From: Idiomarina aquatica
GTDB taxonomy: Bacteria > Pseudomonadota > Gammaproteobacteria > Enterobacterales > Alteromonadaceae
Reading direction: 5' to 3'
DNA: 64,000 nucleotides
Assembly: GCF_003987185.1 (NCBI RefSeq)
Contig: NZ_PIPS01000001.1
Span: 248,001-312,000, forward strand
Part shown: piece by piece, positions 9,296-19,053 of the stretch
Numbering within the stretch: the stretch's first letter is position 1
How the letters are laid out: every line of letters starts with the position of its first letter
The notes under the pieces: generated by a model
Told to the model about the DNA's origin: nothing
Seen by the model: the letters and a program-made list of their open reading frames with translations, nothing else
Database searches by the model: none
Made by a program: the position numbers and the translations under genes

Positions 9296-10174
9296 TTAAC
9301 CTTTGCTCGCAGCCGCCACTTGAGCTTGAACTTCAGACGCAAAGTCTTCTTCTTTACGCTCAATACCTTCACCAACTTCGAAACGTACAAACGTAACGAC
9401 GTCTGCACCTTCTTTCTTCAGCAATTCGCCGACAGTCATTGAAGGATCTTTAACGAAAGGCTGACCTGTCAGGCTGATTTCGCCGGTAAACTTACGCATA
9501 CGGCCTTCAACCATCTTCTCAGCGATTTCTTTCGGCTTACCGCTTTGCATAGCGATATCAACCTGAATAGCACGCTCTTTTTCAACCACTTCAGCGTTAA
9601 CATCTTCAGGCTTAACGAATTGTGGGCTGCTTGCGGCAACGTGCATGCAGATATCACGAGCCAAATCTTCGTTACCGCCGTTCAATGCTACCGCTACACC
9701 GATGCGAGCACCGTGCGTATAGGTTGCAACAACATTGCCTTCTTCGATGGTTGCAACACGACGTACAGCCATGTTTTCACCGATCTTAGCAACCAGGTCT
9801 TCACGTTTCTTCTCAACGGTTTCACCGTCGATTTCTGTTGCGCGAAGTTTTTCAATGTCGTTTTCTTTGTTAGCGAACGCGGCGTTGATGACTTGGTCAC
9901 CGAATGCCAGGAAGCTGTCGTCACGAGCAACGAAGTCGGTTTCACAGTTCAGTTCAACCAATGTTGCCTGGTTACCTTCAGATTTCACCAAGATAACGCC
10001 TTCAGCCGCAGTACGACCCGCTTTTTTCGCTGCTTTTGCCTGACCGCTTTTACGCATCAGTTCAATCGCTGCTTCCATATCACCGTCGACTTCCTGCAAC
10101 GCTTTTTTGCAGTCCATCATGCCAGCGCCAGTGCGCTCGCGCAGTTCTTTTACCAGAGCTGCAGTAATTGCCAT
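9296..10174 (-). CDS. tsf: Elongation factor Ts
   Basis: Nucleotide exchange factor for EF-Tu. The 292 residues begin [20 protein letters not shown], with the UBA-like domain and the first EF-Ts signature ([15 protein letters not shown]), then the core including [12 protein letters not shown], which contains the TDFV loop that contacts EF-Tu, and a coiled-coil region. It follows rpsB with 14 bases between and ends before the terminator at 9226-9260. It is presumably controlled through the rpsB leader. Confidence 0.97.
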   Translation of the reverse strand: MAITAALVKELRERTGAGMMDCKKALQEVDGDMEAAIELMRKSGQAKAAKKAGRTAAEGVILVKSEGNQATLVELNCETDFVARDDSFLAFGDQVINAAFANKENDIEKLRATEIDGETVEKKREDLVAKIGENMAVRRVATIEEGNVVATYTHGARIGVAVALNGGNEDLARDICMHVAASSPQFVKPEDVNAEVVEKERAIQVDIAMQSGKPKEIAEKMVEGRMRKFTGEISLTGQPFVKDPSMTVGELLKKEGADVVTFVRFEVGEGIERKEEDFASEVQAQVAAASKG

Positions 10175-10188
10175 GGTTTTATCCTCGA

Positions 10189-10920
10189 TTATTCTTCAGT
10201 TGCTTCAACAAATTCGTCAGCGTCTTTTACATCGCCTTGCGCAGCGCCAGCTTCTTTAACAGCAGTAGCGGCAGCGTTTAAGTACAACTGTACCGCACGA
10301 ATGGCGTCGTCGTTACCTGGGATGATGTAGTCGATGCCGTCTGGGTCAGAGTTGGTATCTACAACAGAAACCACTGGGATACCCAGGTTGTTCGCTTCTT
10401 TCACTGCGATGTGCTCGTGATCCGCGTCGATTACGAATAAAACGTCAGGCAAACCGCCCATGTTTTTGATACCACCCAGGCTCTTCTCAAGCTTTTCCAT
10501 TTCGCGGGTGTTAACCAGCGCTTCTTTCTTGGTTAGCTTTTCGAAGGTACCGTCCTGGCTCATGGTTTCGAGGTCTTTCAGGCGCTTGATCGATTGACGA
10601 ACGGTTTTCCAGTTAGTCAACATACCGCCTAACCAACGATGGTTTACGTAGTACTGACCGCACGCTTGTGCTGCTTCTTTTACTGACTCAGCAGCGGCAC
10701 GCTTAGTACCAACGAACAGGATTTTACCTTTGTTAGAAGCCACGTGCTGCAGGTAGCTCAACGCGTCGTTGAACATAGGCACGGTTTTTTCTAAGTTGAT
10801 GATATGAATCTTGTTGCGAGCACCAAAAATGTACGGCTTCATTTTTGGGTTCCAGAAACGAGTTTGGTGACCGAAGTGGACACCCGCTTTCAGCATGTCA
10901 CGCATTGACACGTTTGCCAT
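10189..10920 (-). CDS. rpsB: 30S ribosomal protein S2
   Basis: Small-subunit protein needed late in 30S assembly and for binding of S1. The start is the ATG at 10920 ([20 protein letters not shown]), with AAGGA just upstream. A longer in-frame extension exists but is not family-like and would run into the regulatory leader. This gives 243 residues, the E. coli length. Visible blocks are [34 protein letters not shown] and [18 protein letters not shown]. The C-terminus is acidic. Co-transcribed with tsf. Confidence 0.97.
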   Translation of the reverse strand: MANVSMRDMLKAGVHFGHQTRFWNPKMKPYIFGARNKIHIINLEKTVPMFNDALSYLQHVASNKGKILFVGTKRAAAESVKEAAQACGQYYVNHRWLGGMLTNWKTVRQSIKRLKDLETMSQDGTFEKLTKKEALVNTREMEKLEKSLGGIKNMGGLPDVLFVIDADHEHIAVKEANNLGIPVVSVVDTNSDPDGIDYIIPGNDDAIRAVQLYLNAAATAVKEAGAAQGDVKDADEFVEATEE

Positions 10921-11062
10921 AATCTTTTTCCTTTTGTAGGGGTTAAGCCTCCATACACCCCATAACACGACCCAAGCTATTGACTATAGCGCCTTGGGCA
11001 CCCCGTATTATGTGACGGTATATGTGTGGTTTAAAGTTAGTTTAAGTTGCCTTCAAAACGGC
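10921..11062 (-). promoter_or_regulatory. rpsB 5' leader, candidate S2 autoregulatory RNA
   Basis: About 140 bases lie between the predicted transcript start and rpsB. The minus strand shows a hairpin of CCCAA and GCTAT pairing with ATAGC and TTGGG (about 10970-11000, with a short GGC bulge), then a second element in which GGGG pairs with CCCC just before the ribosome binding site. E. coli S2 is known to repress rpsB-tsf through a conserved 5' UTR. That this leader is equivalent is inferred from position and shape. Confidence 0.6.
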
Positions 11063-11068
11063 GCGCAT

Positions 11069-11097
11069 TTTATACCATATCCGCACTGGCAACACAA
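11069..11097 (-). promoter_or_regulatory. rpsB-tsf promoter (sigma-70 type)
   Basis: On the minus strand a -35-like TTGTGT (11097-11092) is spaced 17 bases from the -10 TATAAA (11074-11069). The -10 is followed at once by the GC-rich discriminator GCGCGCC, as in stringently controlled ribosomal promoters. The -35 is poor and the -10 is good. Confidence 0.65.
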
Positions 11098-11194
11098 TAG
11101 AAAGAAGATAGCGAAAAGCGCCTCTGGCTGATAAACTAGCGCCACAATGAACGACTAAATGACAGTACAATTTCGATAACAGAGAGCCGTACGA

Positions 11195-11989
11195 ATGGAT
11201 ATATCGATAAAGACCCCGGAAGAAATAGAGAAAATGCGCGCGGCCGGCCGACTGGCGGCCAGCGTACTTGAGATGATTGGCGACTACGTCAAACCAGGTG
11301 TCACCACCGAAGAGCTGGATGAAATTTGCCATAAATACATCGTCGATCACGGTGCCTATCCGGCACCTTTAAACTATCACGGGTTTCCTAAGTCGATTTG
11401 TACCTCCGTCAATCACTGCGTCTGTCACGGTATTCCCGGTCCGAAAAAATTAAAAGACGGCGACATCATGAACATCGACGTGACCGTCAAGCTCGATGGC
11501 TATCATGGCGACACCTCAAAAATGTTTGTGGTGGGCAAACCGTCCATTTTAGCCGAGCGCTTAATCCGCGTTACTCAGGAATCACTCTACAAAGCGATCA
11601 AGATGGTTAAGCCCGGTGTTCGCCTCGGCGATTTCGCCGAAGTGATCCAGCAACACGCTGAAGGACACGGTTATTCCATCGTGCGCGAATACTGTGGTCA
11701 TGGCATCGGCGCCGTATTTCATGAAGACCCGCAGGTGGTTCATTACGGTAAAGCGGGTACCGGTGAAGAACTCAAGGCCGGTATGTGCTTTACCATCGAA
11801 CCCATGGTAAATGCCGGCAAACGCCACACCAAACTGATGAAAGACGGCTGGACCGTATTAACCAAAGACCGCAGTTTGAGCGCACAGTGGGAACACACCT
11901 TGCTGGTGACGGAAGACGGCGTGGAAGTATTAACCCTACGTGCTGAAGAAGAAGATACGCTACCGCGCGTCATCAAGCACGATGATTAG
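11195..11989 (+). CDS. map: Methionine aminopeptidase, type I
   Basis: Removes the initiator methionine from nascent proteins; a two-metal cytosolic enzyme. The 264 residues match the E. coli length. The metal ligands are all present: D95 (MNIDVT), D106 (HGDTS), H169 (CGHGIG), E202 (IEPMV) and E233 (WEHT), plus the substrate histidines H78 and H176. It is transcribed divergently from rpsB, as in E. coli, and is followed 21 bases later by glnD. The 274-base gap to rpsB holds the rpsB promoter and leader. Confidence 0.97.
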   Translation: MDISIKTPEEIEKMRAAGRLAASVLEMIGDYVKPGVTTEELDEICHKYIVDHGAYPAPLNYHGFPKSICTSVNHCVCHGIPGPKKLKDGDIMNIDVTVKLDGYHGDTSKMFVVGKPSILAERLIRVTQESLYKAIKMVKPGVRLGDFAEVIQQHAEGHGYSIVREYCGHGIGAVFHEDPQVVHYGKAGTGEELKAGMCFTIEPMVNAGKRHTKLMKDGWTVLTKDRSLSAQWEHTLLVTEDGVEVLTLRAEEEDTLPRVIKHDD

Positions 11990-12010
11990 CCCAGTAAGGG
12001 AAACACAACG

Positions 12011-14653
12011 ATGATCGACCCCGTCGCCTCAGAACACTTAGCTTGTGAAGATTTTTACAGCCAGTGGCCGGCGGCGGACGCCGCGCCGTCACGTGAGGCG
12101 TACCAACAACTGCTTGAGCGCTATCGGCAATGGTCAGAGCAACAGTTTATCACCGCCGATATTGACGCGCTGGTACACCACCGCTCGACGTTTTTTGATC
12201 AGTTATTGCAACGCTTATGGCAACAGTTTCAGTTGAACGAAGAAACCGTTTCACTGGTTGCAGTGGGCGGTTTTGGGCGTCAGACCTTACACCCGGGCTC
12301 CGACATCGACCTACTGATTCTGGACGATACCCAGTCGGCCTCGGCCGCCAGTAAGTTAACCGCTTTTCTCACCTTTCTCTGGGATCTGCACCTCGATATT
12401 GGTCATGCGGTACGCAGCGTCGCCGATTGCTTTGTGCAAGCTGCGGACGATATCACTGTCGCCACCAACTTGATCGAAGCTCGCTATCTGTGTGGCAACG
12501 AAACGCTGTTTCAGCGTTTTCAGCAACAACTGGTCAGCGAATTTCCATGGTCCAGTCGCGATTTCTATCAGGCCAAATTGGAAGAGCAGGAACAACGCCA
12601 TCAACAATATCATGGCACGTCCTACAATCTGGAACCGAACATCAAATCCAGTCCCGGCGGTCTGCGCGACATCCAAACCATTGGCTGGATCGCCAAACGT
12701 CACTTTCAGACTCACTCTGACGAGAGCCTGGTCGAATACGGCTACATGACCGCCGATGAATTTGTTGAGTTGCGGGATTGCATGAACTGGCTCTGGCGCA
12801 TTCGCTTTGCACTGCACCTGGAGGTCGGCAAACGCGAAGACCGGCTGCTGTTTGACTTCCAGCCCGGTGTTGCCGTGCGCTTAGGCTACGGTAATGAAGG
12901 TAAACAGTCGGTAGAGCTGATGATGAAGGACTACTTTAAAGTGGTGCTACGGGTCAGCGAGTTAAACCAGATGCTCTTGCAATTTTTCCAGCAGGCCATT
13001 CTCGGCGCACAGGATCTGATGGACTCTACGCACTTGGATGCCGATTTTGCCGTTACCGGTCATATGCTCAGTGCACGTCATGATCAGGTATTTGCAAACC
13101 GCAGTAATCTGATCAAAGCGTTTTTACTGATTGCTCAGCATCCTGAAATAAACGGTATCCAGTCCCACACGATTCGCCTGCTGCGCAACGCCAGAGCACA
13201 ACTGCATGAGCCGCTGAGCTACGATGCCGACTGCCGCAAACTGTTCTGTCAGTTGATTGAACACCCGAATGGTTGCGGCCGAGCCTTTGCGCTGATGCAT
13301 CACCACAGTGTGATGGCCAGTTATTTGCCACAATGGCAGCAAATTGTCGGGCAAATGCAGTTTGACTTATTCCACGCTTACACCGTCGACGAACATACCT
13401 ATCGACTGGTGCGCAATTTGTACCGCTACAGCGATGCAGCGTACGCCGGCAATTTCCCGTTGTGCGAACAACTGGTTAAGCAGATGAAGCGACGCTATTG
13501 CCTTTATTTGGCTGGCATTTTTCACGATATTGCCAAGGGCCGCGGCGGCGATCATTCAGAATTGGGGGCAATGGACGCGCGCAATTTCTGCCATCAGCAT
13601 GGCTACAGCGACGATGATGCAGAGCTGGTCGCGTGGCTGGTCGAGCATCACTTGACCATGTCGGTGACGGCTCAAAAACGTGACATTCACGATCCTGATG
13701 TGGTGCAGAATTTCGCCAATAAAATGCAGACTAAGGAGCGTCTCGACTTCTTATATTGTCTTACCGTTGCCGATATTCGAGCCACTAACCGTTCGCTCTG
13801 GAACAACTGGAAAGCCACCCTGCTGGAAGAGTTGTATAACGCCACACGTTACTTACTGGAGCAGAACAGCAGCAGCCCAACGCTGGATGTTCGTAAAAAA
13901 ATTCAGCAGAATAAAGCCAACGCCATGGCGCTGTTGCTCAGCGCTGGCTTTAACGAGAACGACATTCAAAGTCTGTGGGGTCGTTTTACCGCCGATTATT
14001 TTTTCCGTCATACCGCCGAACAAATCAGCTGGCATTCGCAACATATCCTGAAGTTGTCTGCCGAGCAATTACCGCTTATCCTTATCGGCGATGAGAACAA
14101 TTACGGCACCACTGAACTGTTCATTTACCACCATGAACAGAGCCATTTGTTCGCCTCGGTCGCCGGTGTTCTCGACGCTCAGCAGTTGAGTATTCTGGAT
14201 GCGCAAATACTGGCAACCCGTGACGGTTTTGTGATGGACACCTTTGTGCTGCTGCAACGTGATGGTAAGCCGCTGACCGACCCGCAACGCATTGAGGAAG
14301 TCAAACAGCAGTTACTGGACGTGCTGCATCGGCGCCAGTCGGTACCCGAAAATCACCGGCCATTATCACGCCGGATGAAAAACTTTGAGGTGAAAACCCG
14401 GGTGAAGTTTTTACCCAGCAAGCATCAGCGCCGCACGACGTTTGAGTTAACCACACTCGATCGGCCGGGTTTGGTTGCTAAGCTTGCGGCCATATTGCAA
14501 CGTCTCAATGTCAGTGTATTGGCAGCCAAAATCACCACCATCGGCGAACAGGCCGAGGATTTATTCATTGTTGCTTCCGCTGACAACGAGGCGTTATCAG
14601 AGCAGCAACGAGAACAACTTAAACAACAAATCGTAACAGAATTGGATTACTAG
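12011..14653 (+). CDS. glnD: Bifunctional uridylyltransferase/uridylyl-removing enzyme GlnD
   Basis: Primary glutamine sensor: it uridylylates PII proteins when nitrogen is short and removes UMP when glutamine is high. The 880 residues hold the nucleotidyltransferase motif [17 protein letters not shown] (86-102, with catalytic Asp in GSDID), an HD hydrolase domain (HD at 505-506 within [17 protein letters not shown]), and two C-terminal ACT domains (about 700-775 and 808-880, the second starting [17 protein letters not shown]). All domains look intact. It lies between map and dapD, as in many gammaproteobacteria. Confidence 0.97.
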   Translation: MIDPVASEHLACEDFYSQWPAADAAPSREAYQQLLERYRQWSEQQFITADIDALVHHRSTFFDQLLQRLWQQFQLNEETVSLVAVGGFGRQTLHPGSDIDLLILDDTQSASAASKLTAFLTFLWDLHLDIGHAVRSVADCFVQAADDITVATNLIEARYLCGNETLFQRFQQQLVSEFPWSSRDFYQAKLEEQEQRHQQYHGTSYNLEPNIKSSPGGLRDIQTIGWIAKRHFQTHSDESLVEYGYMTADEFVELRDCMNWLWRIRFALHLEVGKREDRLLFDFQPGVAVRLGYGNEGKQSVELMMKDYFKVVLRVSELNQMLLQFFQQAILGAQDLMDSTHLDADFAVTGHMLSARHDQVFANRSNLIKAFLLIAQHPEINGIQSHTIRLLRNARAQLHEPLSYDADCRKLFCQLIEHPNGCGRAFALMHHHSVMASYLPQWQQIVGQMQFDLFHAYTVDEHTYRLVRNLYRYSDAAYAGNFPLCEQLVKQMKRRYCLYLAGIFHDIAKGRGGDHSELGAMDARNFCHQHGYSDDDAELVAWLVEHHLTMSVTAQKRDIHDPDVVQNFANKMQTKERLDFLYCLTVADIRATNRSLWNNWKATLLEELYNATRYLLEQNSSSPTLDVRKKIQQNKANAMALLLSAGFNENDIQSLWGRFTADYFFRHTAEQISWHSQHILKLSAEQLPLILIGDENNYGTTELFIYHHEQSHLFASVAGVLDAQQLSILDAQILATRDGFVMDTFVLLQRDGKPLTDPQRIEEVKQQLLDVLHRRQSVPENHRPLSRRMKNFEVKTRVKFLPSKHQRRTTFELTTLDRPGLVAKLAAILQRLNVSVLAAKITTIGEQAEDLFIVASADNEALSEQQREQLKQQIVTELDY

Positions 14654-14661
14654 GAGCACGA

Positions 14662-15492
14662 ATGCCAATTGACTATTACAAGCAGAAGATAACCGAAGCC
14701 TTTGACAACCGTGATGCCATCAACGTCAATACCGATGACGATGATCTCCGTGAAGCGGTGCGATACATCATCGATAAAATTGACCGCGGAGAACTGCGCG
14801 TTGCTGAGAAAGTATCCGGTGAATGGGTTGTTCATCAGTGGCTGAAAAAAGCCGTTCTGTTGTCGTTCCGTTTAAACGACAACTACCTGATGGAAGGCGG
14901 CGAAACCCGTTTCTGGGACAAAGTTCCGGCCAAATTTGCCGATTACGACAGCGCCCGTTTCCGCGCCGAAGGTATGCGCGTGGTACCGCCGGCGATGGTT
15001 CGTAAAGGTGCCTACATTGGCCGTAACGTGGTGGTGATGCCATCGTATGTAAATATTGGCGCTTATGTTGGTGAAGGCTCAATGGTCGACACCTGGGCTA
15101 CGGTTGGCTCTTGTGCACAAATTGGCAAGAACGTGCATTTGTCCGGCGGCGTCGGCATCGGTGGTGTACTCGAGCCGTTGCAGGCTAACCCAACCATCAT
15201 TGAAGACAACTGCTTTATCGGCGCGCGTTCAGAAATCGTTGAAGGGGTTATCGTTGAAGAAGGTGCGGTCATTTCAATGGGCGTTTACATCGGTCAAAGC
15301 ACCCGTATTTATGATCGTGAAAACAATAAAATCCTATACGGTCGTGTGCCTGCAGGCGCCGTTGTAGTGCCAGGTTCACTGCCCTCAGCGGATGGTTCTC
15401 ACAGCCTTTACGCGGCCATTATTGTTAAGCGCGTTGATGCCAAAACACGCGCTAAAGTGGGCATCAACGCCCTCCTTCGCAGCGCGGAGTAA
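14662..15492 (+). CDS. dapD: Tetrahydrodipicolinate N-succinyltransferase DapD
   Basis: Transfers succinyl from succinyl-CoA to tetrahydrodipicolinate in the succinylase branch of lysine and diaminopimelate synthesis. The 276 residues comprise an N-terminal helical domain and a left-handed beta helix (about 100-215) with hexapeptide repeats such as [20 protein letters not shown] and [13 protein letters not shown]. The C-terminus ends [13 protein letters not shown]. The start ATG follows GGAG, 9 bases after the glnD stop. A terminator closes the map-glnD-dapD group. Confidence 0.97.
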   Translation: MPIDYYKQKITEAFDNRDAINVNTDDDDLREAVRYIIDKIDRGELRVAEKVSGEWVVHQWLKKAVLLSFRLNDNYLMEGGETRFWDKVPAKFADYDSARFRAEGMRVVPPAMVRKGAYIGRNVVVMPSYVNIGAYVGEGSMVDTWATVGSCAQIGKNVHLSGGVGIGGVLEPLQANPTIIEDNCFIGARSEIVEGVIVEEGAVISMGVYIGQSTRIYDRENNKILYGRVPAGAVVVPGSLPSADGSHSLYAAIIVKRVDAKTRAKVGINALLRSAE

Positions 15493-15514
15493 TCCCCCGG
15501 CGGCGAAACCGAGT

Positions 15515-15536
15515 GAAAGAGGCTCCCGCCTCTTTC
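15515..15536 (+). terminator. Terminator after dapD
   Basis: Nine-base perfect stem GAAAGAGGC (15515-15523) and GCCTCTTTC (15528-15536) with the loop TCCC, followed by the pyrimidine-rich CTCTTCTTTG. It lies 23 bases after the dapD stop. Confidence 0.85.
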
Positions 15537-15638
15537 CTCTTCTTTGCTTGTCCCCACAAAATGGCATAGGTTACTTTTCTATTTTTCGTTAAGGTCTATA
15601 GTTAACGAAACCGTTACCAAACCATTCGGGGTCGTGCT

Positions 15639-16982
15639 ATGTTTTCACGTCTGTTTTTCCTCATTGTTTTTGTGATGCTATCGTTTAGCGTAACAGCAAC
15701 AGCTCAGCAACAACGTTTCGATAGTGCCGAAGCCACCGACCCGAATAAGTTAAAATGGATGCAAGGCTTTCCGCCTCCTGCTGATAAAATTATTACTCAC
15801 CCGGAATCTGATTTCTTTAGTTTTCCCAAACTCCGTTGGACCGTCTGCCATATTCGTGAATTACTTCCGACAACCCTCGTTAGCCGAGGGCTTTCAGCTC
15901 CTGCCCCATTACCTGAAAAGCTGGACTCAGAAATTGACAATATCACTTTCAAACGCCTCGATAATCATCGTGAACTGACCTGGAAGCAATCGTTAACGGA
16001 GAACTATACCGATGGTATTCTCATTCTGCACAAGGGCGTGATTGTTTACGAGGAATACGCCGGTTGCCTTAACGAGGAACGTAAACATGCCGCTATGTCC
16101 ATGACCAAATCGTTAACCGGACTATTGGCCGAAATATTAGTCGCGGAGGGCACCCTCAACGCGCAGGCGACCGTTGCTTCCATTGTCCCGGAGCTCGCTG
16201 AATCGGCTTTTGCTGACGCAACGGTACGGCAAGTCATGGATATGACAACCGGACTGGATTACAGCGAAAATTACGAGGATCCCAATGCCGACATTTGGAT
16301 CTACTCCGCGGCATCCAACCCGTTACCCAAACCCGATACTTATACAGGGCCAGTGGGCTACTACGAATATTTGCAAACCGTCAAAAAGGCGGGCGAACAT
16401 GGCAAGGCATTTGGCTACAAGACCATTAACAGCGATGTGTTGGGGTGGATCATTGCACGTGTTTCCGGTTCTTCTGTCGCGCAATTGCTGTCAGCAAAAA
16501 TTTGGAAGAATATCGGAGCAGAACAAGATGCCTACATGACCATCGACAGCAAGGGCACACCCTTTGCCGGTGGTGGGCTGAGTGCCGGTTTACGGGATAT
16601 GGCTCGAGTCGGCCAATTGATGCTAAATGAAGGGACGTTGAATAACGAAAGGCTTTTTCCACAATCCGTTGTTGAACAAATCCGTAAAGGTGGTGATAAA
16701 ACCGCATTCAGTCAAGCCAATTACCGTTATTTAGAGGGCGCAAGCTACCGCAGTATGTGGTGGGTTTTACACAATAAACACCAGGCATTCGCTGCTCGTG
16801 GGGTTCATGGACAAACCATTTATGTTGACCCCACGGCAGATATGGTGATTGTGCGTTTTGCTTCCCACCCGCTGGCAAAGAATACGCATACAGACCCAAC
16901 CTCACTGCCAGCTTACCAAGCCGTAGCAGAGTATTTGTTGAGTTGTTGTGGGAAACATCAAGCTAACGTCGACGCGCACTAA
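15639..16982 (+). CDS. Exported serine hydrolase, class C beta-lactamase/6-aminohexanoate-dimer hydrolase (NylB) family
   Basis: The 447 residues start with a signal peptide (about 1-22). The beta-lactamase fold shows the catalytic SMTK (S154, K157) and the Tyr motif YKTIN (Y260, N264), arranged as in NylB-type esterases; the late motif GVHGQTIYVDP takes the place of KTG. It is probably a periplasmic esterase or amidase, and nothing shows a true beta-lactamase. The substrate is unknown. The gene stands alone after the dapD terminator, and its end overlaps the convergent b561 gene by 20 bases. The 146-base upstream gap holds only the terminator and an AT-rich stretch. Confidence 0.8.
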   Translation: MFSRLFFLIVFVMLSFSVTATAQQQRFDSAEATDPNKLKWMQGFPPPADKIITHPESDFFSFPKLRWTVCHIRELLPTTLVSRGLSAPAPLPEKLDSEIDNITFKRLDNHRELTWKQSLTENYTDGILILHKGVIVYEEYAGCLNEERKHAAMSMTKSLTGLLAEILVAEGTLNAQATVASIVPELAESAFADATVRQVMDMTTGLDYSENYEDPNADIWIYSAASNPLPKPDTYTGPVGYYEYLQTVKKAGEHGKAFGYKTINSDVLGWIIARVSGSSVAQLLSAKIWKNIGAEQDAYMTIDSKGTPFAGGGLSAGLRDMARVGQLMLNEGTLNNERLFPQSVVEQIRKGGDKTAFSQANYRYLEGASYRSMWWVLHNKHQAFAARGVHGQTIYVDPTADMVIVRFASHPLAKNTHTDPTSLPAYQAVAEYLLSCCGKHQANVDAH

Positions 16983-17463
16983 GGTAGTGGTGACAGGCTC
17001 CGGCAATATGCAAGGCTATGATGCCCATAAACACAACCGCCAGTAGGCCATGAAGCTCGCGAAAAACGGCAAACTGTTGAATATCCGTCAGCTCCGCTGC
17101 CGGCAACCGGAATGCCCCGAACACGTCAACCGGACGTGCCGCCGCATATTGCATCAACAGGCCCGTTAGCGGCATCAGAAACATCAACGCATAGAGCAAC
17201 CTATGTACCGTGTTAGCAACAGCTGATTGATAGCGGTTTTGCGGTTCGCTTGGCGTTGGAAGTTTCAGCCTCAACCGGTTAACGGTTCGCACCACAATCA
17301 GCAACGCCGCTACCAGACCAAAACTTTTATGCATATTCAGCAGCGTCAGTTGCCACGGCTCCAGCGACCGAACCATAAGCAGACCAGCACACAACATTGA
17401 CACCATTAAGGCAGCCATTGACCAATGTAATAAACGCATAGAATATGGGTAACGACTAATCAT
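16963..17463 (-). CDS. Cytochrome b561-type membrane protein
   Basis: Inner-membrane di-haem b cytochrome that moves electrons between quinol and a partner. The 166 residues form about four transmembrane helices with conserved histidines (LLHWSMAA, NMHKSFG, VHRLLYALM, RELHGLL, LHIAG). The ATG at 17463 is chosen: a GGGGAGG lies upstream and the YPYSMRLLHW start is family-typical; a GTG 18 bases earlier is less likely. It overlaps the end of the catalase gene by 8 bases, so the two are coupled. It probably supplies electrons to that periplasmic haem enzyme (inference). Confidence 0.88.
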   Translation of the reverse strand: MISRYPYSMRLLHWSMAALMVSMLCAGLLMVRSLEPWQLTLLNMHKSFGLVAALLIVVRTVNRLRLKLPTPSEPQNRYQSAVANTVHRLLYALMFLMPLTGLLMQYAAARPVDVFGAFRLPAAELTDIQQFAVFRELHGLLAVVFMGIIALHIAGACHHYLSARRR

Positions 17464-18445
17464 TTTTTGCGCCCTCCCCACCGGCCGTTAACCGTTCCCA
17501 TGCGCGACGCCGATAGGATTCCGCATAAGCCGCTGAGCGCGCCCGCAGGATAGGATCTCGTGTGGGCTCAATGCCATCGGGCAACACCAACGGGTCAAAG
17601 TTGATGACATGACAATGACCACTCGATTGCGGTTGCCAAGCGCTAATCTCCAACTCACCAACGACCACCCGTTGACGGTTATCCGGCCATTGTTTGGCCG
17701 GATTATTTTCATCGTCACCCGCGCCGGCAAAGGTGAACACCCAGTCAAACACCACCGTTTGCTGCGCTAACCGTTGTTGCAGCTCATCGTGCAGTGCGTC
17801 CTTATGCTGAGCCTGGGTTACCGGCTTGTTAGCACGAGGCTCGAATGACCAGCGAACCGCCCGCCGTTGACCGCTCTCATCAACCAGATAAAACGCATTG
17901 ATGCTGTGATATTGCTCAGTCGCAAAGCTTGCGGTTGGCTGATAGCGAGCTTTCCAGGCCAAAAAGTCAGCACTCTCAGGATGCGCTCTGAAAAACGCCG
18001 TTATGGCCTCGGGTCCAGCTTTTAGCGCCTGTAACTGTTGATAAAAGCTGTGTGGATCCGATACTGCGGTTACCGGTGGTGTGTTCATGGCAAGTCGCCA
18101 TTGCTGACTCGCACTGCTGACAAAACTTAATGCCAGACTTCGTACCGGTGCTTTCAGATCCGGTGCCGTCGGATTGTTACCGGCAATCGAAAAGCGCCCC
18201 GTAAAGGGAGTGGCGCCCGGTTTAAAAATGGTGGCTCGGCTGAATGCCGCCAAGCGGCCATTTGACACGAACTCACCTGTGACACAGATTCCCTTTGCAT
18301 GCGCTCGACGAAATCCAGCGTAAACCCGTTCGCCCTGTTGTAAATCAACGAACTGCTGTGCAGTCACCTTATCAACCTTCTGCGCAAGCGCTGTCAGCGA
18401 CACCGTCAGCGGCACTATCAACATCGCAATTAACCGTTTTTTCAT
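17456..18445 (-). CDS. Periplasmic catalase-related peroxidase (mini-catalase, SrpA-like)
   Basis: Haem protein of the catalase superfamily reduced to the core, 329 residues against about 480 or more for true catalases. It has a signal peptide (1-21). The distal histidine lies in RRAHAKGICVTGEF, the distal Asn region in GRFSIAGNNPTAPD, and the proximal Arg/Tyr segment in DPILRARSAAYAESYRRR. Family members act as organic or hydrogen peroxide peroxidases in the periplasm. It forms an overlapping pair with cytochrome b561 and is divergent from a MarR regulator across a palindrome, which suggests peroxide or electrophile control. Confidence 0.85.
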   Translation of the reverse strand: MKKRLIAMLIVPLTVSLTALAQKVDKVTAQQFVDLQQGERVYAGFRRAHAKGICVTGEFVSNGRLAAFSRATIFKPGATPFTGRFSIAGNNPTAPDLKAPVRSLALSFVSSASQQWRLAMNTPPVTAVSDPHSFYQQLQALKAGPEAITAFFRAHPESADFLAWKARYQPTASFATEQYHSINAFYLVDESGQRRAVRWSFEPRANKPVTQAQHKDALHDELQQRLAQQTVVFDWVFTFAGAGDDENNPAKQWPDNRQRVVVGELEISAWQPQSSGHCHVINFDPLVLPDGIEPTRDPILRARSAAYAESYRRRAWERLTAGGEGAKND

Positions 18446-18481
18446 TGCAGCCTGTTTTCCTTGAGTTTTTCGTTTCAGTTA

Positions 18482-18503
18482 ATTATCTTGAATTAAAGAT
18501 AAT
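18482..18503. promoter_or_regulatory. Palindromic operator candidate between catalase and marR-like genes
   Basis: A 22-base imperfect palindrome with arms ATTATCTT (18482-18489) and AAGATAAT (18496-18503) around GAATTA; only one base pair breaks the symmetry. It lies 36 bases before the catalase start and 34 bases before the MarR start. Size and symmetry fit a MarR dimer, and the half-site resembles the known MhqR-type TATCTCGA half-site. Likely autoregulation plus control of the catalase pair. Confidence 0.65.
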
Positions 18504-18537
18504 ACCTTGTTTATTGACATAATGGTTCACCTAAACG

Positions 18538-19053
18538 ATGCAAAATTTAGAAAAAATAAAACAACAGTGGGCGAAAGAGTGGCCTGAGCTAGATACTTCA
18601 ACCATGATGTTGATTGGCCGGCTGCAACTGGTCCACAAACAAATGACAACGCGAATGAACCAGACTTTTCGACGTTTCGGACTCACCGATGCGGGTTTTG
18701 ATGTCATCGCGACATTACGGCGGTCAGGTCCGCCGTATAAACTAACCGCAGGTCAGTTACTGGAGCAAATGCTGGTTACCTCAGGCAGTATGACCAGTCG
18801 TTTGGGCAGGCTTGAGAAACAGGGCTGGGTTTGTCGCTTAACGGATGAACACGACAAACGCGTGGTTTGGGTTCAATTAACACCATCGGCGCTGGCGATG
18901 AGCGACGACATCATCCTCGCTCACGTGGAAACGCAAAAGCAATTATTAGCCCACGTTCATTGCGACGACAGACGGCAACTGACCGAGCTTTTAGCGCGAT
19001 ACTTCGACGCGCCTCCGGAAGACGGTGCTAACACGACCCCGGACTTGACGTGA
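18538..19053 (+). CDS. MarR-family transcriptional regulator
   Basis: A 171-residue winged-helix dimer. After an N-terminal helix (about 1-45), the helix-turn-helix covers about 60-95 (KLTAGQLLEQMLVTSGSMTSRLGRLEKQG) and the wing has DEHDKRVVWVQLT, matching the conserved D-x-R-D/K-R core of MarR proteins. No Cys in the N-terminal helix suggests an OhrR-type thiol switch, so the inducer is more likely a small ligand. It is divergent from the catalase operon, with a palindrome between. Its 3' end overlaps the convergent GPP34 gene by 26 bases. Confidence 0.9.
   Translation: MQNLEKIKQQWAKEWPELDTSTMMLIGRLQLVHKQMTTRMNQTFRRFGLTDAGFDVIATLRRSGPPYKLTAGQLLEQMLVTSGSMTSRLGRLEKQGWVCRLTDEHDKRVVWVQLTPSALAMSDDIILAHVETQKQLLAHVHCDDRRQLTELLARYFDAPPEDGANTTPDLT

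Noticed and set aside
9545-10330. Long plus-strand open frame opposite tsf (261 codons)
   Set aside because: It is a shadow of the highly biased codon use of tsf and rpsB; its product has no domain features.
10921-10968. N-terminal extension of ribosomal protein S2
   Set aside because: It would put coding sequence into the regulatory leader; S2 proteins start at [10 protein letters not shown]-like sequences.
15639-16982. Antibiotic resistance beta-lactamase
   Set aside because: The SxxK motif alone is not enough; the Tyr motif and the HGQ element fit NylB-type esterases rather than true class C enzymes.
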